Shown here piece after piece: positions 1 to 7,626 of a DNA stretch of 64,000 nt. How positions within the stretch are numbered: position 1 is the first letter of the stretch; each line of letters opens with the position of its first letter. The stretch is from Clostridiales bacterium (GTDB lineage: Bacteria; Bacillota; Clostridia; Saccharofermentanales; Saccharofermentanaceae): the NCBI GenBank assembly GCA_017545245.1, contig JAFWPB010000056.1:1-64000 (forward strand), read 5' to 3'. Both the position numbers and the translations under genes were made by a program. The notes beneath the pieces were generated by a model. The model saw nothing but the letters and a program-made list of their open reading frames with translations. It made no database searches and was not told the DNA's origin.

Positions 1-200
1 AAAAAACGACTTACTTTTTTTGCGCCGCGTAAGTCGGAAAATGGAAAAAGCCGTTTTCCGACTGCTTTTTCGGCCTGTTTTTCAGTGATTTTAAGTCGGA
101 AAATGAAAATTGCCGATTTCCGACTTGCTTTCTCAAAAAAAGAATTCCAAAATGGCGCGATTTGTAAGTCGTTTTCTGAAATTTCGACGTTTACGACTTA
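1..200 (+). repeat. Multi-hairpin intergenic repeat, copy 1 (cut by window edge)
   Basis: This non-coding stretch consists of successive hairpins with near-identical arms. Hairpin A pairs AAGTCGGAAAA (31-41) with TTTTCCGACT (54-63). Hairpin B pairs AAGTCGGAAA (93-102) with TTTCCGACTT (117-126). Hairpin C pairs TAAGTCG (165-171) with CGACTTA (194-200). The CGACTTA at about 7-13 looks like the closing arm of a further hairpin lying before the window. The order of hairpins, their loops and the spacers between them match the reverse complement of 56983-57205. No open reading frame here has coding character. Function unknown; it could be a structured RNA, a DNA-binding array or a mobile/recombinogenic element. 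Confidence 0.85.
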
Positions 201-256
201 TCGCCCCTATCCCACTGCTCGAAAAGCACTAGCGCCGCGGCCGACCCTAAAAGACT

Positions 257-298
257 TCAGGCATTTACCTGATTCTCTAATATATGACCGGAATCAGG
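257..298 (-). terminator. Possible terminator / alternative hairpins after glutamine synthetase
   Basis: Downstream of the minus-strand glutamine synthetase, CCTGATTC (268-275) can pair with GAATCAGG (291-298). Its inner part can instead pair as TCAGG (257-261) with CCTGA (268-272). On the minus strand the latter hairpin is followed shortly by CTTTT. The two pairings exclude each other. I see no strong U-run, so the terminator assignment is tentative. The rest of 201-369 holds no recognisable gene. Confidence 0.35.
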
Positions 299-369
299 GC
301 TTCAATGAAACAGAACATTTTGAGACAACTCCTTTGCTTCGAATGAAGTTTTCCTTAAGGAATCGATCC

Positions 370-2280
370 TTACAGCTGATTGGCGCTGTAGTCAGAATAC
401 AGGGTCATCATCTCGTTCATCATAGCATTCATCTTCTGCTGGAGTTTGCTCAGCTCTTTGAGATTCTTGGCATCGATCGCCAGACGGATCTCTTTGAAGA
501 TGGAAACGTACTCAGATGTGTCCTTTGCCAGATGATTGCGGATCGAGTCGATCTCTCTCCAGAGCGATACATCGTAGCTGTTCATCGGATCATGGAACGG
601 AACGACATTTCTGATCTGCGAGAGGTTGTTTGGGATGATACGCTCAGACAGTTCCATCTGCCAGCGGTCAAGCATGGCATGTGCATAGGAACTGATGAGT
701 TTGTCACTGAAAACTCCGCCAGCGCAGAGGATCGGGATCATCTCATCATCCTTCAGGAGACAACGTAGGGAATCGTAAACGGTCGCCGGCGGTGTTCCGA
801 AGAGCTCATCGCGCTCCTCGTTGGAGTAGTGCGAGAAGATATCATCTTCACAACGGTATACCTTGTTCTTGTCGAGATATTCTGCTTCTTCGCCATAGCC
901 CTTGCAGAATTCCTTCTCAAGTTCCTGAGTGGAATGGCCGGATGTGACGGCATATTCGATACCGTCGAGCATGCACTGGTATGCGGCAGAAAGACACAGA
1001 TATGTGTTTGTGTGCGGGTTAGGGGAGCGGATCTCGAAACGTGTCTGAACGGAACTGTCCGAGTTACGGATCAGCCCAAGCAGTACGGAACGGTTTCGAG
1101 ACGGTGTATGCAGGTCACGGCCGATGGAAGCAACGGCATGTGTCGGTGCTTCAAAACCAGGCTGCAGACGCAGGAATGCATCTGTGGTGACAGAAATAAA
1201 CGGGTTGATGAGCGGGTAGTGCTTCATGAAGCCCATGAGTGCACCCCAGCCGATCGTTCCAAGGAAATCGGTCTTCATGTCCTTCGGGCTGAAGAGGTTG
1301 ACCTTGTGGCCGTCCTTCAGAAAGGCAACGGCGTTGACGTGTGTGTGTTCACCGGAACCAGCGACACCTGCAAGCGGCTTGGCACAGAAACTTACTTCCA
1401 GACCATGCATGCGGAAAACTTCTTTAATGAAGATGCGGGCCATCAGCTCATAGTCTGCCGCCTGAAGCGCATTGGAATAATGCCAGTCAACTTCGAGCTG
1501 CTCCATGATGTTATGGAAATCACCGGCATCGGAAAGATGCGCCTTAACACCGCCGACTTCCTTATGACCCATTTCCGGTTCAAAACCGTAGAGCTCCAGA
1601 AGAAGGACAGTCTGCTCAAGTGCGGTTCTTACTACACCCTTGGTGCGCTTCCAATACTGTTCTTTCAGACTTTGAGAGGTAGAAAGCACGCGTGTGTTGA
1701 TCTTTTCCTCAGGGGAGCTTACCCAGAATTCAAGTTCTGTTGCTGTGGTCAGCTCGATGCGGTCTAGATTGTCGATGCTGAAACCAAGCTCTTCGCAAAG
1801 AGCAGGGTATTCGCGGAGATATCTTTCAAGTTCGGAAGCGAAGCGGTCTGCGCAGCGCTTTAAAATGGAACGGGAACAAACTTTGTCGCCGTTATGGATC
1901 AGGAAGGATGGAATACGAAGAGTACCGGTCGGAAGGTTGGTCTCCGGATCAATGTGCTCGTAGTTATAGTCGACAAACCACATGACCTTCAGGTCCGGTT
2001 CGAAGTCGACACGACCATCGTTCAGTGTTGCAATACCGGGAAGTTCAACGGAGGAACCGTCTGTCTGCACTACGCAACCATTCAAGTATCCCTGGAGATT
2101 GTCGATGAAGTTGATGATCGGAATCTTTTCGTCCGTATCATTGCCAGCAAGGTCAATACCTACAAAGGAGACGAACTTGATTTCAGGATGCTCACCGAGG
2201 ATCTTCTCTAATTCTTCTGCGTTGTGCGTCTTAGGTGGCAACAAGAAAAGAAGATTCGGATAGATTCGAAAGTTTGTCAT
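370..2280 (-). CDS. glnA: Glutamine synthetase, large clostridial form
   Basis: Predicted to make glutamine from glutamate, ammonia and ATP in the cytoplasm. The protein is 636 residues, longer than the about 440-470 of standard GlnA and similar to the large GS of Clostridia. Visible GS features are the metal-ligand stretch ATELEFWV at about 180-187, EMGHKEVGG at 236-244, GSGEHTHV at 308-315 (ammonia/glutamate site region) and an Arg-rich ATP/phosphate segment near 395-430 that includes SPNPHTNTYL. The C-terminal 150 residues are helical and charged. The start is an ATG preceded by GAAAGGTG. It stands alone on the minus strand, divergent from the hydrogenase-like cluster. Not the typical GSIII (GlnN) motif set, so the exact subfamily is uncertain. 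Confidence 0.88.
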   Translation of the reverse strand: MTNFRIYPNLLFLLPPKTHNAEELEKILGEHPEIKFVSFVGIDLAGNDTDEKIPIINFIDNLQGYLNGCVVQTDGSSVELPGIATLNDGRVDFEPDLKVMWFVDYNYEHIDPETNLPTGTLRIPSFLIHNGDKVCSRSILKRCADRFASELERYLREYPALCEELGFSIDNLDRIELTTATELEFWVSSPEEKINTRVLSTSQSLKEQYWKRTKGVVRTALEQTVLLLELYGFEPEMGHKEVGGVKAHLSDAGDFHNIMEQLEVDWHYSNALQAADYELMARIFIKEVFRMHGLEVSFCAKPLAGVAGSGEHTHVNAVAFLKDGHKVNLFSPKDMKTDFLGTIGWGALMGFMKHYPLINPFISVTTDAFLRLQPGFEAPTHAVASIGRDLHTPSRNRSVLLGLIRNSDSSVQTRFEIRSPNPHTNTYLCLSAAYQCMLDGIEYAVTSGHSTQELEKEFCKGYGEEAEYLDKNKVYRCEDDIFSHYSNEERDELFGTPPATVYDSLRCLLKDDEMIPILCAGGVFSDKLISSYAHAMLDRWQMELSERIIPNNLSQIRNVVPFHDPMNSYDVSLWREIDSIRNHLAKDTSEYVSIFKEIRLAIDAKNLKELSKLQQKMNAMMNEMMTLYSDYSANQL

Positions 2281-2315
2281 AGTGTTTGCACCTTTCGTGT
2301 TAAAAATTCAGAGTC

Positions 2316-2321
2316 ATTATA
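2316..2321 (-). promoter_or_regulatory. -10 box for glutamine synthetase
   Basis: On the minus strand this reads TATAAT, about 36 bases upstream of the glutamine synthetase start codon. I do not see a good -35 element at 16-18 bases, so the promoter may be weak or activator-dependent. The divergent plus-strand genes also have a TATAAT at 2401-2406 with a poor -35. Confidence 0.5.
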
Positions 2322-2462
2322 CCATTATTTTTTCGATGTACTACTTTCGGTTTTTGGAGAAATTCGACGAAATTCTGTGGCGGATTGTCTTTAATAATAA
2401 TATAATTACCATATAGACACATAAGAGGGAGGTTTCCCTCGATGGTTTAATGGAGGTCATAT

Positions 2463-2819
2463 ATGAAAGTTTGTGATTGTGCAAATCTTTTGAATGCGAA
2501 GATCCTGGTGGAATCAGAGAATTTTGAAGAAGACTTACAGATTGCCTGCGGATCGGATCTTATGAGTGATGTAATGGCATTCAGCAGTGACGAGAGTCAG
2601 ATCATGATCACGGGTCTAGTTAACCCGCAGACCATTAGAACTGCTGAAATGCTTGATGTAAAAGTGATCATTTTCGTCAGAGGCAAAGTCCCGGATGAGA
2701 CGATGCAGAGACTGGCCGAAGACAGGGGGATCGGCCTGATGACGACACCGCTGTCCATGTTTACATGTTGCGGTCTGCTATACGAAGCCGGACTTCGAGG
2801 GAAGGAGGCTGCGCTATAG
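2463..2819 (+). CDS. DRTGG-domain protein (first)
   Basis: A 118-residue soluble protein resembling the DRTGG-domain proteins found next to clostridial [FeFe]-hydrogenase genes. The start is supported by GGAGG before ATG. The sequence is alpha/beta, with the family's GLVNPQTIRTAEMLDV and VIIFVRGKVPDE-type strands. DRTGG domains are presumed small-ligand-binding or regulatory modules, and no catalytic residues are known to me. It is the first gene of a tightly packed run whose neighbours are GHKL ATPases and an Fe-S hydrogenase-like protein. Its stop codon overlaps the inferred start of the next gene. A second, diverged DRTGG protein lies at 4598-4948. Confidence 0.75.
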   Translation: MKVCDCANLLNAKILVESENFEEDLQIACGSDLMSDVMAFSSDESQIMITGLVNPQTIRTAEMLDVKVIIFVRGKVPDETMQRLAEDRGIGLMTTPLSMFTCCGLLYEAGLRGKEAAL

Positions 2820-3238
2820 AACCGCTGGTACGTCAATATGAGATCCGCGCGAACGACTTTACTCATGCCGGTGAAGCTTCTTCTTCCATGAAGAAATCAT
2901 TGAGCCGCCTCGGTGTGAAGGCTGAAGTGATCAAGCGCGCTGCAATCGCGATGTATGAGGCCGAGATCAATGCCGTGATCCATGGACATGGCGGCATGGC
3001 AGAAGTAACGGTTTTCCCGGAAAAGGTCGTAATCGTGATTGAAGACCACGGTCCTGGTATTCCTGATCTGGATCAGGCAATGGTCGCCGGATGGTCGACT
3101 GCCCCGGATATTGCCCGTGAGATGGGCTTCGGTGCAGGCATGGGCCTTCCGAATATTAAGAAGAATTGTGACGAACTGAAGATCGACACGAAAGTGGGAG
3201 AGGGTACGAAAGTAACGATGGAAGTTCGTTTCACATAG
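2816..3238 (+). CDS. RsbW/SpoIIAB-like GHKL ATPase (anti-sigma-type), likely non-canonical start
   Basis: A GHKL-fold ATP-binding protein of the anti-sigma-factor kinase type. The N-box is in AMYEAEINAVIHGHGG, the G1 box is VIEDHGPGIPD, and GFGAGMGLPNIKKNCDEL forms the ATP lid/G2. Such proteins phosphorylate partner proteins or sequester sigma factors; here the partner is unknown. An upstream in-frame ATG at 2765 has no ribosome binding site and adds 17 unlikely residues. By contrast AAGGAGG (2802-2808) sits 7 bases before an in-frame ATA at 2816, which overlaps the preceding TAG by four bases in the usual stop-start coupling geometry. CTG at 2825 is the other candidate. I therefore place the start at 2816, giving about 140 residues. 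Confidence 0.8.
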   Translation: MEPLVRQYEIRANDFTHAGEASSSMKKSLSRLGVKAEVIKRAAIAMYEAEINAVIHGHGGMAEVTVFPEKVVIVIEDHGPGIPDLDQAMVAGWSTAPDIAREMGFGAGMGLPNIKKNCDELKIDTKVGEGTKVTMEVRFT

Positions 3239-3262
3239 TAGAAGAAGTAATGTGAGGAAATA

Positions 3263-4594
3263 GTGAAGAAACTACATAGTGTGTCATTAATAGGAGATCT
3301 TTGCGTCGGCTGCACCAACTGCATCAAGGGCTGTCCTACCCAGGCGATCCGTGTGCGTGGCGGCAAGGCAACGATCTACGATATCCGTTGTATCGACTGT
3401 GCGCAGTGTATCCGTATCTGCCCGTATCATGCGAAGATTGCGGTGACGGATACTTTGGAAGAGCGCCTTTCGGCAGCAAGCGGCAAAGTCAAAGTTGCGA
3501 TCGTCAATCCAGCGCTTTTCTCGCAGTTTGAATACAATGTGAGCCGTATCGATGTCCTGAAAGCAGTGCGTCAGCTTGGTTTTGACTATGTTTTCGATGA
3601 GTCGATCGGGTATGCTGGTTATGTTTCGGCGGCAAGACAGATGATATCGGAAAAGCAGCAGGCCATGAAGGACATGCCGGACGATGAGGTCAGTGAAGTC
3701 TTTCCGATGATCTCGACCACCTGTCCGGTCGTCGTCCGATTGATCCAGATGAAATATCGTGCTTTGATACCGCATCTGGTCACGTTGGATTCTCCGATGG
3801 AACTTACCGCACAGCATGCGATCGATTATCTGTGCCTGAAACTGCAGATCCCGAGAACATTGATCTACATCTGCTATATCTCGCCATGCCCGGCCAAGGT
3901 CACGGCGGTCATCAATCCGCTTTGGAAGAATAAGTCCTTGATCTCGACATGCGTAGGTATTCACGATGTCTATGCTCAGCTTAGAAGCCTTCTTGACAAT
4001 GTGACGAATCATGAGTCGCTTACCCATGAGGAAGAGCGCGCGATCCGTATTTCGGAGCCGGTCGGACTCAGATGTGCGGCAATCGGCGGCGAGACGGCAA
4101 GTATCGGAATTGAAAACTATCTTTCCGTGGATGGTATTGAGAACATCATCGATATTCTGGAAGAAATCGACCGCGATAATATCAAGGGAATCGCATATGT
4201 TGAGGCTACCTGCTGCTTCGGCGGCTGTATCGGCGGCCCGCTGACGATCATGAACCGCTTCACGGCAAGTGCAAAGCTTCGTGACCACGTCCATGATTTC
4301 TTCCTGGAAAAAGAACTGTTCCCGAACCAGATCGTGCAGGAGGACGATATCGTTCCTCAGGTCTGGGAACTTCCGCTTCCGGAGAACCATGCAATGCGCC
4401 TTTCTGAGAATATCGGTGAGGCGATGACAAAATATGAACAGATCGATGAGATCCTGGCGACGCTGCCGCAGCTGGACTGTGGTGCCTGTGGTGCTCCTTC
4501 CTGTGCGGCTATGGCCGAAGATATCGTTCAGGGACGCGCAAGTATCAACAACTGTATCATCCGTGCCAAGAGAAAAAAACTGAAAGAAGAGTGA
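3263..4594 (+). CDS. [FeFe]-hydrogenase-like Fe-S protein, probably sensory
   Basis: A 443-residue protein (GTG start after AGGA). Two ferredoxin-type 4Fe-4S motifs come first: C14, C17, C20, C24 and C43, C46, C49, C53. A hydrogenase H-cluster domain follows, and then a C-terminal Fe-S domain with C406, C409, C414 and C431. By alignment with clostridial CpI the H-cluster cysteine ligands are kept (C154, C209, C318, C322). The proton-relay cysteine preceding the first ligand is Thr153, the methionine of the second motif is Ser207, and the third motif reads CCFGGC instead of CPGGC. These changes, plus GHKL, DRTGG and PHP neighbours, fit the HsfB/HydS-like regulatory hydrogenases rather than a bulk hydrogen producer. 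No PAS domain is present. Catalytic status is inference. Confidence 0.85.
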   Translation: MKKLHSVSLIGDLCVGCTNCIKGCPTQAIRVRGGKATIYDIRCIDCAQCIRICPYHAKIAVTDTLEERLSAASGKVKVAIVNPALFSQFEYNVSRIDVLKAVRQLGFDYVFDESIGYAGYVSAARQMISEKQQAMKDMPDDEVSEVFPMISTTCPVVVRLIQMKYRALIPHLVTLDSPMELTAQHAIDYLCLKLQIPRTLIYICYISPCPAKVTAVINPLWKNKSLISTCVGIHDVYAQLRSLLDNVTNHESLTHEEERAIRISEPVGLRCAAIGGETASIGIENYLSVDGIENIIDILEEIDRDNIKGIAYVEATCCFGGCIGGPLTIMNRFTASAKLRDHVHDFFLEKELFPNQIVQEDDIVPQVWELPLPENHAMRLSENIGEAMTKYEQIDEILATLPQLDCGACGAPSCAAMAEDIVQGRASINNCIIRAKRKKLKEE

Positions 4595-4597
4595 ACT

Positions 4598-4948
4598 ATG
4601 AGTAAATCTGTTTCTGATATCATCAGCGCAATGAATTTGAATGTCCTGACAGACGTATACCGTCCGGACGAAATGATCGAGAAGGGCTATGCCGGCGATA
4701 TGCTGAGCCATGTCATGGCACATCTTCAGACCGGCGAGTGCTGGTTTACCATATTGAACAGCATGAACGTGATCGCGGTGGCATCGCTGAATGAGTGCCC
4801 ACTGGTGATTCTGACTGAGGACGTTGTCCTTCAGGAACCGGTTATGGAAAAGGCGAAGATGGAAGAGATCTGTGTCTGCAATACTTCGCTCGACACTTAT
4901 TCCGCATGCGCTGTTCTTCAGGGAATTCTTGATACCGGGGAGGTCTGA
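4598..4948 (+). CDS. DRTGG-domain protein (second)
   Basis: A 116-residue protein of the same presumed ligand-binding DRTGG group as the gene at 2463. It begins three bases after the hydrogenase-like gene ends, so the two are almost certainly co-transcribed. The sequence contains GECWFTILNSMNVIAVASLNE and PLVILTEDVVLQE-type alternating strands and helices. A cysteine pair near the C terminus (CVCN) could be redox-active, but I have no evidence for that. Having one DRTGG protein on each side of the Fe-S protein is typical of these clusters. The molecular role is unknown. Confidence 0.72.
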   Translation: MSKSVSDIISAMNLNVLTDVYRPDEMIEKGYAGDMLSHVMAHLQTGECWFTILNSMNVIAVASLNECPLVILTEDVVLQEPVMEKAKMEEICVCNTSLDTYSACAVLQGILDTGEV

Positions 4949-4957
4949 TCTTCGGTC

Positions 4958-5716
4958 ATGGCGCTTTTTCTTTGTGATCTGCATATGCATTCCGCCTTGT
5001 CTCCCTGCGCGGAGAATGACATGACGCCGGGGAATATGGTTTCCATGGCCTTTTTAAATGGCCTTGAGGTCATCGCGATTACGGATCACTGCAGCAGCAA
5101 GAATTGTGCCGCGGCAATCGAGTGTTCCCGACAGTTAAAAGCAGAGCAGGGGCATGCGCCACTGGTCATTCCAGGTATGGAAATCGAAGTGGCAGAGGGA
5201 TTTCACGTTTTAGGTTTGTTTCCTTCCGTTGAAAAAGCACTGGAGTTCGATGACTTTCTGACTTCGAGAAGACCGAAGATCAAAAACAGGGTCGATATAT
5301 TCGGAAACCAGTATGTGATGAACGACGACGATGAGGTCGTGGAGGAGATTGAGAACCTGCTTTCCACCGGATCGGATGTGTCGATTGTCGAGCTTTATGA
5401 CAAGCTTGACTCTCTGGGTGCGGCGGCGATCCCTGCGCATATCGATAAAGATTCCTACAGCATGGTGGCGTCTCTTGGTACGGTCCCGCCGGAGTGGAAG
5501 GGAAGACTTCTGGAAGTAAGTAAACGCTGTAACTTACCGGAATTCTGGGATGCACATCCTGAACTTGCCTCATATCACTACATTGTGGACTCGGATGCCC
5601 ATCAGCTGGTGGATATTGCGGATCCAGGGTATTCTCTGAAACTTCCGATTGAAAAAAGTTCCGATCTTGATGCGGCAACCTTTGTCAATGCATTGCGGGA
5701 TTTGATGAGAAAGTGA
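4958..5716 (+). CDS. PHP-domain phosphoesterase
   Basis: A 252-residue PHP-domain metallo-phosphoesterase. The metal-binding signature is intact at the N terminus: DLHMHSALSPC, then AITDHCSSKNC, and further ligands at PGMEIEVAEGFHVLG, PAHIDKD and DSDAHQL. Family members hydrolyse phosphates of nucleosides, sugars or histidinol; the substrate cannot be read from the sequence. It is the fifth gene of the hydrogenase-like cluster, ten bases after the second DRTGG gene. The short spacing suggests that its product serves the same pathway, perhaps turning over a signalling nucleotide. Confidence 0.82.
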   Translation: MALFLCDLHMHSALSPCAENDMTPGNMVSMAFLNGLEVIAITDHCSSKNCAAAIECSRQLKAEQGHAPLVIPGMEIEVAEGFHVLGLFPSVEKALEFDDFLTSRRPKIKNRVDIFGNQYVMNDDDEVVEEIENLLSTGSDVSIVELYDKLDSLGAAAIPAHIDKDSYSMVASLGTVPPEWKGRLLEVSKRCNLPEFWDAHPELASYHYIVDSDAHQLVDIADPGYSLKLPIEKSSDLDAATFVNALRDLMRK

Positions 5717-5722
5717 TATAAT
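5693..5722 (+). promoter_or_regulatory. Possible internal promoter before second GHKL ATPase gene
   Basis: TTGCGG (5693-5698) and TATAAT (5717-5722) are separated by 18 bases, starting inside the end of the PHP gene. This could give extra expression of the GHKL ATPase and the HndB-like ferredoxin. Prediction only. Confidence 0.45.
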
Positions 5723-5794
5723 GTACGGGTTGACAATAACAAATATGGAACTGAAGTGCTTTTCCAGAGGAACACGGGAAAGCGGGGGAGTTTT

Positions 5795-6349
5795 TTGAGA
5801 GAGTTATCGCTTCATATTCTGGATATCCTGACGAATTCGACGCGAGCCGGAGCTACTCTGGTCACGCTGACGATCGACATGAGATCGAAGGAAGACCGAC
5901 TGATCATTTCTTTTGAAGACAATGGCTGCGGAATGAGCGAGGAATTCGTCTCGAAGGTGACAGATCCGTTTTCCACTACGAGAAACACAAGAAAAGTGGG
6001 ACTGGGTCTTCCTTTGCTGAAAGAGTTATGTGAGTTGACGGGCGGAAGCCTGGAAATCTCTTCGACACTCGGTGAGGGAACTTTGGTCAAGGCGACATTG
6101 GTTCCGTCTTCCATTGATTGTTTGCCTTTGGGCGATGTGGGAGAATCACTTGCCGGTCTTGCCGGTACATACGAGAATTCGTGTGATTTTGTGGTCATCT
6201 TCGAACATGATGTCAATGGAAAGTCGGTGATCGATACGCGGGAGATCAAGGAGAAGCTCGACGGGATGTCACTGCAAGAGCCGGAGATCTATTTGTTTTT
6301 GTGTGATTATTATCGCGAACAACAAGAATCAATACTTGGAGGTTTATAG
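5795..6349 (+). CDS. GHKL ATPase (histidine-kinase-like ATP-binding domain)
   Basis: A GHKL ATP-binding protein of 184 residues without a visible phospho-acceptor domain. The N-terminal RELSLHILDILTNSTRAG carries the N box, DNGCGM is the G1 box, and PFSTTRNTRKVGLGLPLL is the ATP lid and G2 region. An in-frame ATG at 5756 lacks a ribosome binding site. A TTG at 5795 follows GGGGGAG and gives the N terminus expected for the family, so I chose it. About 80 C-terminal residues beyond the ATPase fold are of unknown role. Members occur beside NADH- or ferredoxin-linked hydrogenase genes; a regulatory function is inferred. Confidence 0.8.
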   Translation: MRELSLHILDILTNSTRAGATLVTLTIDMRSKEDRLIISFEDNGCGMSEEFVSKVTDPFSTTRNTRKVGLGLPLLKELCELTGGSLEISSTLGEGTLVKATLVPSSIDCLPLGDVGESLAGLAGTYENSCDFVVIFEHDVNGKSVIDTREIKEKLDGMSLQEPEIYLFLCDYYREQQESILGGL

Positions 6350-6350
6350 T

Positions 6351-6716
6351 ATGAAATCATTAGCAGAACTCGAAGCAATCAAGAACAAGGCAAAGGCAGA
6401 CATGTCTGCAAGATCCGAAGCTGGTAAGCGTATCGTTGTTGGTATGGCTACTTGCGGTATCGCTGCAGGTGCTCGTCCGGTTATGACCGCTATCGTTGAA
6501 GAGCTCAAGACACGTGGCGTTGAAGATGTTGCAGTTACAATGACAGGCTGCATCGGTCTTTGCAAGTATGAGCCAATCGTAGAAGTAATTGACGCTGACG
6601 GTTCCAAGGTTACTTATATCAAGATGGATCCGAACAAGGCAAAGCGTATGGTAGCTGAGCACATCGTAAACGGTCAGGTTTGCGAAGATCTTACTATCGC
6701 TACAGCTCAGCTTTGA
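6351..6716 (+). CDS. HndB-like [2Fe-2S] ferredoxin-domain protein
   Basis: A 121-residue thioredoxin-fold ferredoxin closely resembling HndB, a subunit of NADP-reducing hydrogenase complexes. The family landmarks are GMATCGIAAGARPV (Cys), MTGCIGLC (two Cys) and KMDPNKAKRMVAEHIVNG; a further Cys is in GQVCED. The ATG at 6351 follows TTGGAGG. Codon choice is strongly biased (GCT, GTT, AAG), suggesting high expression relative to the genes upstream. Remarkably, no HndA, HndC or HndD gene is adjacent. The protein may work with partners encoded elsewhere or deliver electrons or a redox signal to the hydrogenase-like regulator. Confidence 0.85.
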   Translation: MKSLAELEAIKNKAKADMSARSEAGKRIVVGMATCGIAAGARPVMTAIVEELKTRGVEDVAVTMTGCIGLCKYEPIVEVIDADGSKVTYIKMDPNKAKRMVAEHIVNGQVCEDLTIATAQL

Positions 6717-6735
6717 TTTGGTTGACGGGAACTTT

Positions 6736-7482
6736 ATGATTATTTCCCAGCCATTTAAATCGTTTCAAGTTGACTCTCTTTCAAAAAGGTGGGCAGCCGT
6801 GCTGCTCCTCCTTTTTGTATGGGGAGTTTCCTTTTGCTTTTTTCTCGCTCCGCCCGGGGATCCGGACTTTTCCCAGATCATGTTCTGGTACGAAGATGCG
6901 ATGCAGGCAGAGGACGTCTATCAGTTTATGACACAGACTCCTTTGGCCTCTGTGATTACACTTCAGAACTGTCTCTATGTGATCAGCTTTCTGGGTTATG
7001 TTTTTTTCCTTTTCCTCTGCGGGCTTTTTTATTTTGTCATGTATGTATGTGATCTCAGGAAAGTGCCGATCGCACGGGCTCCGAAGATCTATTTTTCCCG
7101 TGTCGGCTGGTTCTTGGTATTTACAGCAGTCGCATTCATACCGATCGTGCTCCTTTTTTCATTTCTGCCGTATATGTTCCTTATCCTGATACCGGCACTC
7201 TACGCTATGTTCGGCATTATCTTCTTTGATAAGAAGAATCCTTTTTCGGCGATGGCCGGAAGCATCGTAGCGACATTTGGGCACAAACTGTCCATCTTCA
7301 TTGAACTTACCGTGATCGTCTCGATCTACTACTGCATCAACATTGTCATTTCTGCAGTCCTTCACGAAGGAACACTGGGCATGGCGTTGGTGAGTTCTTT
7401 TGTCACGGCATATTTCACACTGGTTATTGCCAGAAATATGGGCACTCGTTTCCATATGATCACAATGCTGAAAAAAGAATAA
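6736..7482 (+). CDS. Polytopic membrane protein of unknown function
   Basis: An integral membrane protein of 248 residues with about five to six hydrophobic segments: near 23-40, 85-110, 130-165 (two close segments), 190-215 and 220-240. A cytoplasmic, positively charged end (MLKKE) closes the protein. I do not recognise a family. The ATG at 6736 is preferred over the TTG at 6718. It begins right after the HndB-like gene without a clear terminator between them, so it may belong to the same transcript. It resembles small membrane proteins sometimes assigned to DUF families, but no catalytic or transport motif is visible. Confidence 0.7.
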   Translation: MIISQPFKSFQVDSLSKRWAAVLLLLFVWGVSFCFFLAPPGDPDFSQIMFWYEDAMQAEDVYQFMTQTPLASVITLQNCLYVISFLGYVFFLFLCGLFYFVMYVCDLRKVPIARAPKIYFSRVGWFLVFTAVAFIPIVLLFSFLPYMFLILIPALYAMFGIIFFDKKNPFSAMAGSIVATFGHKLSIFIELTVIVSIYYCINIVISAVLHEGTLGMALVSSFVTAYFTLVIARNMGTRFHMITMLKKE

Positions 7483-7559
7483 TTTTCATTTGCCCTTTTC
7501 ATTTGGCATTTTCACGCGAAAGATTTTGTTTTAATAGGTAACTTTGTGAATTTCATCGA

Positions 7560-7588
7560 TTGCATTTTTATGCAGGTTTGCCTATTAT
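7560..7588 (+). promoter_or_regulatory. Promoter of malic enzyme gene
   Basis: TTGCAT (7560-7565), a 17-base spacer and TATTAT (7583-7588) form a near-consensus vegetative promoter about 38 bases before the start codon. Confidence 0.75.
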
Positions 7589-7626
7589 TGTTATGTTCTA
7601 GAAATATATTACTGGAGGACTCGAAT

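Noticed and set aside
85..768. Long plus-strand frame starting in the left repeat
   Set aside because: It runs through the hairpin repeat and antisense to the end of glutamine synthetase, has no ribosome binding site and no recognisable protein character.
3287..4990. 567-codon minus-strand frame over the hydrogenase-like gene
   Set aside because: Exact antisense of a well-supported Fe-S protein; composition rich in Arg/His/Asp is typical of antisense frames.
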